A stretch of DNA of 64,000 nt. Origin: Gracilariopsis chorda (taxonomy: Eukaryota; Rhodophyta; Florideophyceae; Gracilariales; Gracilariaceae). The notes beneath the pieces were generated by a model. That model saw nothing but the letters and a program-made list of their open reading frames with translations. It did no database searches and was not told the origin of the DNA. This document shows positions 11,369 through 22,351 of this stretch, one piece after another. The number at the start of each line of letters is the position of its first letter. Position 1 is the first letter of the stretch. Made by a program: the position numbers and the translations under genes. The DNA lies in the NCBI GenBank assembly GCA_003194525.1, contig NBIV01000237.1:62001-126000 (forward strand), read 5' to 3'.

Positions 11369-12270
11369 ATGCGCGCACGAATGCTTGCTCAATCTCTGTA
11401 CACCAAAGCAGCCAAACTAAAAGGTCGTCGTAGTTGTATGCGATCTTTTGAAGCACTTGGTTTAGCACTGTGGTATCTGAAAACCGGCGGTAGAATATTT
11501 ACGCTTTTTCAGATTTTTGCATTGGTTCCAACCAGTGGGAGTGACTGGCTTGAATATGGAATGAGCGTTCTCTTTGCGCTGTTGATTTCGTGGGCTGTCC
11601 CAAATGCTACAATAATACGGTCTTCAGTGACTGAAATGGAGCGCTCTTCAAAAGCGCTCGCAAAAGCAAAGCCGAATATTGCGATGTACTTGAAGGGTGT
11701 GTTAGGGTTGCAGATGGCGGAAGTTTTCGGTGTGCAAAGTATGATGATGCAAGCCTCTAAAACGAATTTTTTGAAGGGTACACGCAGATTACCGAGGTGA
11801 CAAACCTTTTCGTGTGGAACTTCTATGGTGAAACTGTTCATGCTGCAGTGAATTACCCTGTTTCATGGCATCATAGTAAGCTGGCCGGAATTTCAGGGCT
11901 TTACTGGCCGAGGTTTTCGGAAGAATAGACCCCACCAGGCTACGCAATTTTCGGTGACAGTGCGTGTACCACCCATCCGAACGTGACCAACGCAAAATTA
12001 CATCGTTGTCGTAAGATTAATGAGGCTGGTCAAGCTTCCAAGTCTTCGGAAATGGCAGCGGTGGATTTTGTGGTTAAAAATCTGTACTTTGCGTACAGAC
12101 AGTCTGGGGAATGGGGATTAAATGCGTTCAAAGCGCAGTTTCGAAGACGTACTACAGTGCTTCCGGCGGATAGCTGCAAAGGTTATAGAATCATTGCCGT
12201 GTGTTGCTATTTGATGAATTATCGAACGCGCACCATCGGCCACAACCAAAGTAGGTCATTGTTCAGCTAA
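11369..12270 (+). pseudogene. PIF/Harbinger-type transposase, broken
   Basis: The first frame starts at ATG 11369 and runs 143 codons. A single-base shift near 11786 moves the match to the next frame. There TEVTNLFVWNFYGETVHAAV and NYPVSWHHSKLAG are followed by a TAG near 11923, then GYAIFGDSAC and RQSGEWGLNAFK, ending near 12270. These are the central and C-terminal blocks of DDE_Tnp_4 (Harbinger) nucleases; the Asp of GDSA is the second catalytic residue. The region where the first Asp is expected reads FGVQSMMMQ, so that residue appears lost. Terminal inverted repeats were not found. The element cannot make an active protein. Confidence 0.75.
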
Positions 12271-12833
12271 CGGCATGTTCTTTCCGCAGGAAAGTCGACT
12301 TTCATTCTCGATTCGTCTTCAAAGGTTCATGAAAAACTCCGTGGTGGGCATGAGTATTCGTATGCACCCTATGAATGCGTATTGATTGGGTGCTGGTTTT
12401 CTATTCTACAAAACGTTTCTCCCTTGGGCTTTGCACTATTTGTAGTTTATGAGAACTCGACTTGAAGCTGGGTGTGGCGGAGGATGATCTTATGACTTCC
12501 AGCTGTCGTACGGCCGGCATTGGCCAGTCCAAGGAGCACAAGCGGCAGTTCGATCGTTTCCATATGCCTGGCGATTTGCTGCTGATTTTCGGCCAAGTTG
12601 AAATCCAACATTCGCCTACGCAGTATGCTGGGCAATCCAGCTGTAGATTTTTGAACGTTATGGTGTTCGTAGAACGTTTTGGAAGAGCATCGGCGTAGAG
12701 ATACTAAACGATACATTCAAAGCACACAATATTCTGCTTCAGATGTAAAGTGTATTTGTCTTCTTGTGAAGAACTTTCCAAGTAAGTTCAAGAGGTTGAC
12801 TTCTGCTGAGGCAACCGGATTTCCCTCTTTCTT
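12271..12833. other. No supported gene
   Basis: Between the Harbinger remnant and the SANT-domain remnant there are two mutually overlapping frames (78 codons at 12462-12698, +, and 89 codons at 12447-12716, -). The - frame contains NLAENQQQIARHMETIELPL, which looks helical, but nothing identifies a family. It may be the decayed tail of a neighbouring mobile element. Confidence 0.3.
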
Positions 12834-13632
12834 TTACTGAAAGCGCACCAATAGATTGGGACGCGGTACAGCTTTACCACTTGTCTCTGCAGTTGTTGAT
12901 GGTAGTTCTGAGGGACTAATTTCAAGGACTTTGTGGAGTACTTCGTCATGTGAACGAGTTCCAACAAGAACGGCCATTCTCCACCACCGCTCAACAGTAC
13001 CCCATGGACATGTTTCCATTGCTTTCGAAAGCAGTAGAAGCTCCTTTTGTGTCCACGGGTGTCTTGAAGTTATCGTAGGCACAGGCTTAACATGGAACTG
13101 CTTGAAAATCCTGTGGAGCTGCAAAGACTGTTCATGGCCGTCACAGCATGGCAAATTATCATCTTACAATACCGAGAAGGGTACTGCGATTTGTGGGACT
13201 AGAAGTTCATTCTTTAGGAAGAGAAGAACCACTTCTTCCACATCTTTTCCTTCACCATGAATGGAGTTAATAACTTGATTTCACGTTTCAATACTTTCCA
13301 TATTTCTTTTCGAGCACATTCCTTGCATAGCTTCATTTTACGAACAGATCTGTCCGTAGCATTATGCAGACTGATCACCACATGAGTTACCTTTTCATCT
13401 ACGTCGCTGCTCACGCTACATCTCGTATATTTCGGAATCGTGCGTAACACCCCTCTCTTCGCCTCTGCCAAACAGGTGTAAGACAGCGCAAACCATTTAT
13501 GACCCTTTCTTTTTCGAGCTGCCGTTGCTTATTTGCGCGCTCGTTTAGCATTACCACCAGTTCGACGTCCTTCAAAGTCTTCGAGCCATTCATTGTCTTC
13601 ACAGCCTCTCTGAATCCTCGCTTTTTCAACAT
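12834..13632 (-). pseudogene. Remnant of a ZRF1/DNAJC2-like SANT-domain protein
   Basis: On the - strand, 12834-13154 encodes a SANT/Myb repeat. PWTQKELLLLSKAMETCPWG, then a TVERWW block and RSHDEV, matches the first SANT repeat of zuotin-related factor ZRF1/DNAJC2 (Trp, Leu-Leu-x-Lys-Ala, Pro-x-Gly-Thr, Arg-Trp). Upstream fragments at 13214-13471 and 13411-13632 are rich in Lys/Arg/Glu (for example ARKEIWKVLKREIKLL), as expected for the charged linker before SANT in that family. The pieces lie in different frames with stops between them. The J-domain was not found. A transposon-borne Myb protein is the alternative. Confidence 0.42.
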
Positions 13633-13911
13633 TGCGCTTCAATGACTCGCATCAATACCTGGGCGACCCGCCACGAGCACAGTGCATAACCGCAGTTGCC
13701 TTGCAGAATAGCTCACAATCCCGTGCATGCCTGATTCACACACCAATCACAAGTATCACAGCTTCCCAGGCGACCGCCTGGACTACACAAGTAACGCAAG
13801 TCATGATGCTCGAAGCTTCCCTTTCCAGCCAGTTCAGACTAGCAGCTGTCAAGATAACTGTGGTTTCGAAGCTTTCATGCCATGCTGATGTGGTAGAGAA
13901 GCGACTGCAGT

Positions 13912-14172
13912 TTATATGATGGGACTTAACATTCTTTTGGCAGTTTTCCGTTTGCAGATGGGACAATAACCATCAGGCATTGCCAGCTTTCTGGAGATGC
14001 AATTCGGACAGAAGATGCAACTGCATTGCAGTTGATTAGCGTTTTCCATGCAGTTGAGATATATGGAGCATGTGAGACTGGTCGGGAGTTTTTCGGCGAG
14101 CGGTGGGAGCTTTCTGAGAAGTTGTAGAGAGAAGGCTTGAGTATAGGGAGCTGGACACGCTCTGCACGTCAA
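13912..14172 (-). pseudogene. RING-finger remnant, BRCA1-like spacing, two ligands lost
   Basis: Near the end of this 86-codon frame is QLQCSCIFCPNCISRKLA, then GYCPICKRKTAKRML. The layout (Cys, four-residue CxxC, then CPIC about 11 residues later) matches a C3HC4 RING of the BRCA1/BARD1 type. The residue where His is expected is Cys, and the first Cys pair reads CSIY instead of CxxC. With two of eight metal ligands changed the finger should not fold normally. It lies just upstream of the SANT remnant on the same strand. Confidence 0.35.
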
Positions 14173-14378
14173 TGAAGATTTCCGGCAACTAGCAAAGTGG
14201 TTAAAGCAACCTTGGAAAAGCGGTGAAACAAAGTGCTTAGCTGGTGGGGTGTTTGAGCTGTTGGCAAAGGACTGCTATGGCAGCATCGAAACGAGCGTTT
14301 ATGAGAAGCTGTCCGAAGTCATAATACGAGATTTCAAGAGGCAGCAGGCATTAAGAGGTGGTACAAATTATATGTAAA
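14162..14378 (+). CDS. Short open frame, possible end of a broken gene
   Basis: This + frame is open from a TAG near 14144 to TAA at 14376. It has no ATG, only an in-frame CTG at 14162. The predicted C-terminal 70 residues are mixed and helical (LAGGVFELLAKDCYGSIETS, then YEKLSEVIIRDFKRQQ), unlike a random frame. It may be the last exon or surviving tail of a protein whose upstream part is lost. I recognise no family. Confidence 0.2.
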
Positions 14379-14445
14379 CACATTATATGCTCAGTAACAG
14401 GCAAATCATCTACTTATTTTCCGTGCAAAGCGGCTGTGGGGAGAT

Positions 14446-15288
14446 TTACATCTCACTGCCAGATCCATCGATGTATTCGTTCTCATCATTGGAATTTTTC
14501 ATCTCTTTGATACTTGGAAGGGGTTCCGTGGGTGAAATAGTTCCAGCACGATGTGCTGGTAGTACCAACTCTCTGAATGAGCTGCGCAGCGCCCTTGATG
14601 TTTCGTTCTGTATAAGTTCTTCGATCATTGGCAGTTGTACGACACTGGACTCATTATGAACCACGTGCTTCACACAATTGGCAACCTCTATCATCGTGGT
14701 AGTCATGATTTCCATATGCTTTCCAATATCAACATGCATACGCTTGGCTAATGGAAGGCGACAGTCATTCCACATTCTTCTCTTGCGTCTTTGGCCTAAC
14801 ACTCCTGTCGTATGTACGGCTCGCTTCATCTGCTCGTGTGAGAGCGCAAGGTTTTTGTTGTCATTACCAAGAGCCTGTGCTTGCGCTTTGGCCTGAATAT
14901 ACTGATAAATTCGCTTCGCACGACGCACTTCTAGGTTTATGGTTGGGTCACCTGTTTTCTTCCTGGTATATGCAAGTTTATCAAACTTGTCTTTCAGACT
15001 GTCCAACGTTCTTGGAGCCCTATCTTCAGTCTCTGCCCACTGTTTCAACTTCTCGACTACAAGTGCCCAGTGATTCCTACCCAAGAGTTCTACGTCTGCC
15101 GCTAAGTCCAACAGATACTTAACATCATCAGGGCTATAGTTGAGGGTTCCTTTTCGAGAATGTTTTCCGGTCTCGTAGATTTCATCCACTTCGCCCAGTA
15201 TCTCTTGTAATCTCTGAACATTATAACGGTAAATAGTTCGCTGTCTCAGAGTCGGAAAAAAAAGAATACTGCGTATGCTTCTGAGCAT
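14446..15288 (-). CDS. SANT/Myb-like protein (DUF6818-type), transposon-associated
   Basis: An intact 280-aa frame from ATG 15288. The N-terminal third holds a Myb/SANT-like domain: LNYSPDDVKYLLDLAADVEL, then HWALVVEKLKQWAE, a SLKDKFDKLAYT block, and KKTGDPTINLEVRRAKRIYQ. This order resembles the DUF6818 domain found in lineage-specific expansions in oomycetes, fungi and plants, often beside mobile elements. A basic patch (GQRRKRRMW, about 165-173) could be a nuclear signal. The C-terminal part has no recognised domain and ends acidic. DNA binding is an inference. No partner gene adjoins it. Confidence 0.55.
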   Translation of the reverse strand: MLRSIRSILFFPTLRQRTIYRYNVQRLQEILGEVDEIYETGKHSRKGTLNYSPDDVKYLLDLAADVELLGRNHWALVVEKLKQWAETEDRAPRTLDSLKDKFDKLAYTRKKTGDPTINLEVRRAKRIYQYIQAKAQAQALGNDNKNLALSHEQMKRAVHTTGVLGQRRKRRMWNDCRLPLAKRMHVDIGKHMEIMTTTMIEVANCVKHVVHNESSVVQLPMIEELIQNETSRALRSSFRELVLPAHRAGTISPTEPLPSIKEMKNSNDENEYIDGSGSEM

Positions 15289-16571
15289 GTTGACGGAGAA
15301 AGAAGTATTGAACGAAACTACATGCTCTCCCTAGCGCACAAATGGCCTTGTAACTTCGATTAAGGTATAGAAATTTGTATGCTAGGGAGATTCGCGTAAT
15401 GACCTTTTCGGACAGACGTAAGTGGCCAACATTTGGAAAGGACGTCTCGAAGCCTCTCAAGTGTCATTTTGTCCGTTTTGAAAAGCCCTATTCTCATATA
15501 GAGCATCAAATTCATGAACCTTAGGTGATGACCGATCGAATGCGAAAGCCTAAGATCCCACATACGCATAACAGATGCATTGGGGTGTACTGATCAACAT
15601 GATCCGTGGAAGGCGATCCCAAGACTTGACAATAACGACAATAAAGCTTTGTGCGCTTCACTTTCCCGTGAGGCAATACTTGCAAGTGGTTCAGCTCCTC
15701 TCAAAGAAACGCATAACCCGTGAACTTCCGCGGCCCGATTCCCAACAGTAGTATTTTCTGCGTACAGGGGAAGTATCGCTCTCCTTCGTCAAAGGGAGCT
15801 GCTTCTAATGCGATTGTAAACAAAGAAGGACAACGCACGGTCTTCCAAGCAACTTTTGCGTGTGTGCCAAAAAGATGGGTGCGGAATTGTCTGTATGCGG
15901 CGGTACCATTCACTCGTAGGCTCTACAAGCTAATATTGTGGAGTGCGCTTTATTCAGGCCATATTTTACAATCATCTCAGGGTCTATTGCGCTTTCGTTC
16001 ACCTACTGAAGCATTTCAGTAATCCGTTGTTAACGAGTACAATTCTCCGATTCTTGGCTCTTTGTCGCAATTCAATATCGTAAATTTTTGCTTTGTATAG
16101 ATATATTGTATTAGGATCCACAAGTAGCATTGGCTGTCGTGAAATAATACGTTTAAAAAAAGGCTGCCTGCAGCGATAGGTAGAGACGGCCTAAAAAGAA
16201 AGATTGCTTTGCTTAAACACATGTTGAAGTGGTTGAAGTCAAGTTGGTCGAAAACAGATACCAGGGTTGCGCTTTGTTCTTCCCCTTTTATATTAAAAAG
16301 GAAGCCACTACTCGTATTATTTTAACTCGGCTAGAGGCATGCAGCAATACACGCGAAATTGTAAGCAGGCCCTGTCACCATCCTTTGAGATATTGAGAAG
16401 GCAATACGCTTTTTCATTATCCCCAAAGATTATGAGATAGTCTGTTTCATCTCTTTGTGCTTCATTGTCTGATGAGAAGGGAGAGTACAACTATATCTTC
16501 TACTTCCCGCCTCTTTTGGTATTGTTTACAATTTTCGCATAGAATCACGTATAACTAATTATTGAGTATCT
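15289..16571. other. No supported gene
   Basis: Frames here are at most 100 codons and overlap on opposite strands (15701-15913, -; 15720-16022, +). AT content rises after 16020. The segment 16480-16520 contains, on the - strand, a purine run (AAAAGAGGCGGGAAG) just downstream of the copia RNase H end. That is where the polypurine tract and 3' LTR of the copia element should lie. I could not match an LTR here to one near 44.4 kb. Confidence 0.35.
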
Positions 16572-17969
16572 AAAATGCATTTAAACGTAAAACAATTTGG
16601 TTAAAGGCATCACAGTTCTTAACTTTCGTGTAAACATCAGCGGGGTTGTTGTTGGAGGTGATGTATCCAAGATCACAATTTTCATCGTTCCAGTACGCTT
16701 CAAAAACTCCTGAAATCTTGATCATCAGTCACTTTTCAGATGTCGATGAGCTGTTTATTATTACTTAGAATAAACGTTTCGAGTCAGTGAGCATTTTCAT
16801 TGGAATTGTCTTTCCAATTATTGACTTAAAGTCATGTTTGATAACGTAAGCTATATCGAATGCATCTACAGATACATAGAATTCTCCTCTTGAAACTGAT
16901 CTGGTAACGCGTCGGCGTTTTTGGCTTCAGAAATGAAGAATATTGCAGTTGTCTAAGTTATCCACGAGAAGAATAATGAATCTAATCTGTGATGAGTCGT
17001 CCGTATTGTTGGAAAATGATGAATCGGAATAAACCTTAAGCAAAGTGACTTGATATCAAGCTTAACATATTTCAGGTTTATAATTTAATTTTGGTGGATA
17101 TATGTTATGACTTTGCTGGTATTTTTTCATCTTCCTTTGAAGAAGATTGTTCCGTAATCTAAACAGCCACCTTGACAGCACAGCAAGTATCTGTGGGTCA
17201 CCCAAGCAAGCTTATATCTCAATGAAACGAAATTAGAAAAGGTGCAGTCCTTCGGAAGAATTCGCAATCGTTTGGCATAATGATCCGGACTTAGTGAAAA
17301 TCCGTTATAAGTTGTGCGTACTCTTACGCATACGAAGAGAGCGGAATCCATTTCTAAGTCCTTTAATTCACACTTCTGAATGGTGAGCTTTGCCTGCTGT
17401 AGGAATAGATCTGTTCTGCATTGAAGGAGGTCATCTACGTACACACCTGTTAGTCCAGTTAGCTTCGACTGTTCGTTTCTCATAAATAGTGACAGATCTT
17501 ATTTTTTCGGTTTCCTTCCTAGATCTTCTTTCAGATGAGTCGCTATTGTTCTCTACCAATAGTCTCCAGAGTAATAATTTCCATAAAGAGGACGGAGAAG
17601 TTCCAGTAACATGTCTACTGGAACTTTTGAATCTTTTGAAAGTTCCAAGCATACCTTACGCATGCGCTTCTGTGCAGATTGCAAGTATATTTGACGAACA
17701 TCTGTGTTCCATATTCTATATCCAAGAATGGTGGGCATAGAAACAAGGGTTCGGGTGGAATATTGTCTTAGATTAGGAGAAATGTGGACGGGAAGAGCAT
17801 TCTCTGGAGTTTTATGCCCTTTTGAGACAAAACTGGCTTTGAATATCTCTTCACCAGTTTCTTTGTTTTTGATGGCGAGCAAAAAGCGGCCATTGAGAAA
17901 ATTGGCGTCTTCTGACACTTCGTCTTGTCTATTGACTTTCCTCGTTCCCCTGGATACTAATCCTGCCAT
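16572..17969 (-). pseudogene. Copia reverse transcriptase and RNase H, broken
   Basis: 17553-17969 holds the start of an RVT_2 domain (FKASFVSKGHKTPE, then a block ending in TDVRQIYLQ). 17127-17483 holds the catalytic core, with LTGVYVDDLLQC carrying the copia YVDD box. Downstream, near 16572-16630, the RNase H end VKNCDAFNQIVL is followed by TAG. Several shifts and stops separate the blocks, so no functional polymerase is encoded. Confidence 0.75.
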
Positions 17970-18006
17970 CTCTTTTCGTTTGGCTTCACTGAATGCTGGT
18001 AGGTTC

Positions 18007-19120
18007 CTACGGTGGACCTAACACTTCAGTGCTTTGAACATCATAGAGTTCAAAGTCACTAGGAAATATTGGTTTCAGAAGAGTATGAAGGTTTTCCTTT
18101 AGTCTGTCAATATAGAAGGGTTTGATTTGCGCAATAGAATGCTGGATCGTTTCTCCATTATGAGTAATGAAGAGCTGCTTGTCATCAGTTTTCATAAATT
18201 TTAGGGTCCAGTCCATTTTATTGGCTTCAAGTCTTCACGATTAACCACAACAACGTCTTGTCCAATCTTCAAGTTTGTGGATGCGGTAGGTTGAATGCGA
18301 GCGACGATTGCACGGCGCAAATGAAGCTCCAAAGTGATTGTTTCCATCTCAGTGCGCTTGATTTGAAGAGGTCTCATTCGCTCTTCATGATTTGAAATTT
18401 CTTCTCTAAAGGGTAGAAAGCGAGAAAGAACTACAAATACGAGTAATGAAGGCATAAATCCTTCAGAGTTCATTGTATCGTTCATAGCTTTGACAGCACG
18501 TGGAAGAGCGTGAGCGGTAGGGACGTTGGACTCGCTGTAGCAAATATTTTGATAGATACGACGTAAGAGTTCATGGTATCGTTCAACTGGTCCAAGAGAA
18601 TTGTGGCTTTCAACGCCTGAGAATTGTAATGTAATTCCAGCCATGCTTTTCAGTTCTTTCCATCGAGTGGATGTGAATTGTCTGGCTTTATCCAATTTCA
18701 TTTTGTCTGAATATCAAGTTTACAAGGTAGCCCAATAAATGAGAAATGCGTACCAGATTGCTTCAGTGATTTGAATCTTGAAGACAACTGCAGAGCTGGA
18801 GTGCGTTTGTGTATCAAAAACGTGTAGAACTGGCATTTTGTGCCAAAACATAAGATCCAAAGCAATTTCACTGTTGAATATTAAATTGCCCTGAATGGAT
18901 ACTTGAAAGGACTGTGGCCGGGGTGTAAAAAGTTGGCACGTAGCACATGATTCTGAATACGCTGTATGAGTTTCCTAGTCTCGGGTGTGGCATTTTCTGG
19001 CTTTGCTCGGGTGATCAAGTTGAAAAGCTTGTTCGCACTTGTATGGTAGAAGTGCATATGTATTTTTCGGAGTTCATTTTTTCTGTACAATATCTCAGAG
19101 AAGTTCCATTCTAAATGCAT
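18007..19120 (-). pseudogene. Copia integrase region, broken
   Basis: 18881-19120 encodes the pre-integrase domain (ELRKIHMHFYHTSANKLFNL). 18201-18701 covers the integrase core around the catalytic Glu (GPVERYHELLRRIYQNI) and the C-terminal basic region. 18007-18216 continues toward the RT linker. The zinc-binding histidines are present in the HMHFYH stretch. The first catalytic Asp region falls in the interval 18702-18880, where I see no open frame. Confidence 0.7.
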
Positions 19121-19400
19121 ATGACCGAATTTACGCGTGATTGGTAGAGACCAATTTTAGGTCTTGCTGAGTAACATGTTGTCCACTTTTCAGGTACAAG
19201 AGCGTGTAGATCCAAAATATCGAGTCTAATAAGAAGAGGTGCAGAGACGTCATTGACGTCAATCTCTAGTGGAAGGAAAGTGTGTTCAGGGATTGGAATA
19301 CATACTTGCATGGTTCCAAGGTTGAAGTACGCGACATATCCAAATCTGAAATCTTGTTGCAGTGGTTCAGCTTAAATGGAATTGTCTACAAGTTTATAGT
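19111..19400 (-). pseudogene. Copia protease C-terminal part
   Basis: The frame contains GTMQVCIPIPEHTFLPLEID and APLLIRLDILDLHAL, the block that follows the catalytic Asp in copia aspartic proteases (normally PLLIGLDVLD). Just upstream, YVAYFNLG reads in an adjacent frame. I did not find the catalytic Asp-Ser/Thr-Gly triplet intact. Confidence 0.6.
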
Positions 19401-19498
19401 ACGCTTGTGCCATTGTTTCCCCAATACGGACTCTTTTGCGCCAGAGCCTAGAAATGCGCCTTGAAATTCGTGTTTTGATTTGTCGAATGAGCTTGTCT

Positions 19499-20767
19499 TC
19501 ACGTCGTGAATGTCAACAAGGTTCCATCGAGGTGTTTGTGAGCAGTATGGTGCTTTCTTGCGTGTAAAAAAGTGAATGAGTTGGGATGCGCCAATGGAGG
19601 GGTTGTCTTGTCCTTTCTGGTTCTGCTGCTTTGGAGGAGCTCTACCGCAGAAATCCTTAGTACTCTTAGTTTAAAATTCTCAAGGCGGGTCGATAGAGAA
19701 GGCTCGTTATTTTGTTTTGAATTGTTCCGAAGAATCAGAATGAATTTCCTCGTGTGCATTAATATCTGCCTCGCCATTGCAAGCAACGAATGTTTCCATC
19801 ATTTCGAACTCCTCAGAATTACTGAACTTCTCGAGCTGTTGGCAGATTTCGTACAGAATGCGTTTTAAAGCATTGTCCTGATCCTTGTAGCCATTGCGTT
19901 GCAATATTGCACACGGTTGGCGGTACTGTTGGTGAGGTTCTTGGTTTGCCTGCATTCGGTAATTACATGTTCGAACTTACCACAATTCCAACAGTTAACA
20001 TTTCGTCTGCTTTTGGATTGACGAAAGTTTGTCCGTTTTCTGGAATGCGGATGGCGTGCGTACCGGAATTGGCCAGCATAAAACGCCTCAATCCTGTTGG
20101 GGTTCTAGAAATCGTCGGTGGAGAGAGAGTCTAACTGAAGACTATTCTGATCTCAAATGCGACCGATTTTCTCCTCTTGATCCAGTTGAATTGCGGCTTC
20201 CAACTGTGCATAGAGTTCTTGGTAGCTAATCATTTCTGCATTGGTTCTGCTGTAGGTGTCTCGGACGCAAGAATGACCACTAACAGCATTCTGCAAATAT
20301 TCAATTCTGATGCGCTCAGAACGGCCGTGCAAAGGACCTTGTCGGGACAGCTTCAAAATTTCTTTGTGGAGTTTCTCCAAAGCCTTGCTTAATTAAGAGC
20401 TCTTTGAAACAAATTTTTGGATTCGTAGGTTTTGTAGATAGGCAGCAATGCGGTTCTGACGGGAGAGAGAATTATATTCTTTTTCCGTCACTGCTGAAGC
20501 TTCCCTGGAGCTTCGCACTCTGCCATCAACGTTTTGTACATATACACGTTTTGCATTTCCACGCAAAATGTGGTTTAAGGGGTCTTTGGTGGCTGGATAG
20601 ATCATAATCTAAGGCGGCATACTTATAGTCGCTCAAAAAGTCCTCTTAGTATTCGCCAAGGGCTCCTGAGAATTCAGACGATTCATCTTGGAAACGAGAC
20701 GCGATATGATGAGCAATCTTGTCCTGATTGTCTCTCAAGCTGGCTTCTGGTTCATTGTTGGTTATTG
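19499..20767 (-). pseudogene. Copia gag C-terminal two thirds with CCHC knuckle
   Basis: Fragments at 20646-20767, 20393-20605, 20153-20380, 19707-19955 and 19499-19786 form one decayed Gag. Near 19952-19993 the - strand encodes CWNCGKFEHVITEC, an exact CX2CX4HX4C zinc knuckle as used for RNA packaging. Upstream, SPITNNEPEASLRDNQDK begins right at the Gypsy-A insertion edge and joins in frame with the segment at 43080. Confidence 0.7.
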
Positions 20768-20771
20768 GAGA

Positions 20772-21325
20772 TTTTGATATAACCGATCTGGTGTCAAGTA
20801 CCAGCGAGGAAGTCAGTTTGGGAAACCTTTGGCGGGAGCGCGACGAGGGCTCGACCTGAAAGATGAAAGTTGGGTAACGGAATGGGTGTGGCAGCACCAA
20901 ACCACTAGGGGTGCAAGATAACCAGACGGGCGTACCGTAACCAATTGGTAGTGTTGGTAGTACGGCGCACACGGGTTAGTAAACCCTGAATATTCTTACC
21001 TAAACCAAGAGGTTGACTGCAGAAACCAGTTGGTATCGCACTTAGCCAAGACGTGCTTGCCTTTACCATGCTTGGTGAGCGAGCACTGCACCCACCTTAA
21101 AGGTGAGCGAGGCTCAACCTCAGGTGCACTGGGCTACGTGGCAGACGTTGGGGCCGGCCCTAGTGGCATGGCCCCACACCACAGGAGCGGGGTGTCACTA
21201 CCTATCTAAAACAGTTAAATAAATTGGTATATTAATTAGTTAGCCACTCTAACCCACGTGGCACACTCAGAAGTTGGTCCAGCGCGCGTTGCACTGCCCA
21301 TGTGGTCAGATCTCACTGTATGACA
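20772..21325 (-). repeat. Gypsy-A 3' LTR
   Basis: Reverse complement starts TGTCATACAGTGAG and ends near ATATCA plus about three A. It aligns along its length with 42520-43075. It contains a CACC/GGTG stem near 21110 and two ACCA..TGGT palindromes (20940-20949, 21025-21034). The exact inner and outer ends are uncertain by about 4 bp. Confidence 0.85.
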
Positions 21326-21337
21326 GACCCCCCCTCC
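21326..21337 (-). promoter_or_regulatory. Gypsy-A polypurine tract
   Basis: On the - strand TAGGAGGGGGGTC directly precedes the TGTCATACAG start of the 3' LTR. This is the expected place and composition for the plus-strand primer of reverse transcription, and it fixes 20772-21325 as a 3' LTR, not a solo LTR. Confidence 0.75.
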
Positions 21338-22351
21338 TACGGACAGGCACGCCCTCGTGGCTGTACAATGCGACCCGGCGTTCAGTGTCGGTACACCTTC
21401 CCGATGATGGTTCGATCGCGCGCTGCAAGTCAGCGTGCGTAGTCGCCAATTCGATAATCCACACGCCGATCGGTGCATCTTCCTCGCGCTCAGTGCTAGC
21501 CTACGGACTGGCTTCGCTTTTCTCTTCATACCTTTTGGTTCTTCTTTCCCCTCATCGTTTCGGTTAAGCCGACCCATCGGAAACATTTTCCTTCTGCAAC
21601 TCCATCTGTTGGGCTCTACTACTGACAAAGATCGGTAACTTGTCTCTCTTTACCCTCGGCTTAGGTCTTATCAATTGTCCATTCGTCTATTCACATCACC
21701 GTGCGGATAATGTCGGTACATGCATCTACTGCCTCCTGCCTTCTGGTGCTTCCCTTCGAGTTCTGTTTCATGTACCGTCTGTGTACTGCCGAAACAGAGC
21801 TGTTCGTACTTTCTCTGGTTGCTCCACCACCCAGTCGGTAGTTTTTCAAACGGTGTGGTTACAATTCCACCCGGTTCAATCACGCCATACTGGTTTGCAC
21901 AATATCAGTACACCAAAAGGTTGCTCAGCATGTTTTTGATGCCCTCGAAGCCACTCAGCTGGTTCACCGCTTGGTACCTTACATTTGGGCGTCTCCCGAC
22001 TTCTCCTCCCAAAATGAAAAAACGAATCGGAATCTAACACCGCATGGCAGGGAGTACCACGACTTGCGTTGTAACCCACATGGCCTGCTGAGGCGTTTTC
22101 GTAGAAGTGCCCCCTCTATAAAGACAATGTTTGTTTCCTGGCAGTTTTCGACCTAGCCTAACGGTCTATACAGCTGGTGCTGTACCGACTGAAGTGCCTG
22201 CAAGGCCAGGAATTCGCCACGCGTAAAGCCGTTTTCGGTTTCATGAACTACCCGGGTGGCAGGCGTACAATTCCGTCATAACCATTTGGTAAAACTACCC
22301 AAGTAGAGGATAGAAACACCATCTCGAGGTCTACAAACAAACCAAGAGGTA
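21338..22351 (+). pseudogene. Possible relic of an antisense reading frame in Gypsy-A
   Basis: This segment lies between the Gypsy-A 3' LTR and the pogo insertion. Broken + strand frames include KVAQHVFDALEATQLVHRLV with PYIWASPDF after it, then RFRRSAPSIKTMFVSW. Order and spacing resemble the Gypsy-B antisense frame (AKLVRYADQYLDARQF, then RCRALVPPDVPFVCC). Identity is low and the frame is decayed, so homology is an inference. It would continue past the pogo insertion at 33874. Confidence 0.35.

Larger units (their letters stand above)
16572..20771 (-). mobile_element. Ty1/copia element, main part (interrupted by Gypsy-A)
   Basis: On the - strand the order is gag, protease, integrase, reverse transcriptase, RNase H, which is copia order. 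The element is cut inside gag. The 5' end of gag lies 22 kb away at 43080-43475, and between the halves sits Gypsy-A with its own LTRs. Joining the two edges at GAGA (20768-20771 and 43076-43079) brings the gag frame together. Every gene in it is broken by stops and shifts, so it is old. LTRs were not identified. Confidence 0.8.

Noticed and set aside
16380..16490. Copia 3' LTR matched to a 5' LTR near 44406
   Set aside because: Only a short TGAGAAG...TACA similarity was visible; the rest does not align.
20787..21330. 20.8-kb LTR as a solo LTR
   Set aside because: A polypurine tract adjoins it and its partner LTR with primer site is at 42.5 kb, so it is the 3' LTR of an interrupted element.
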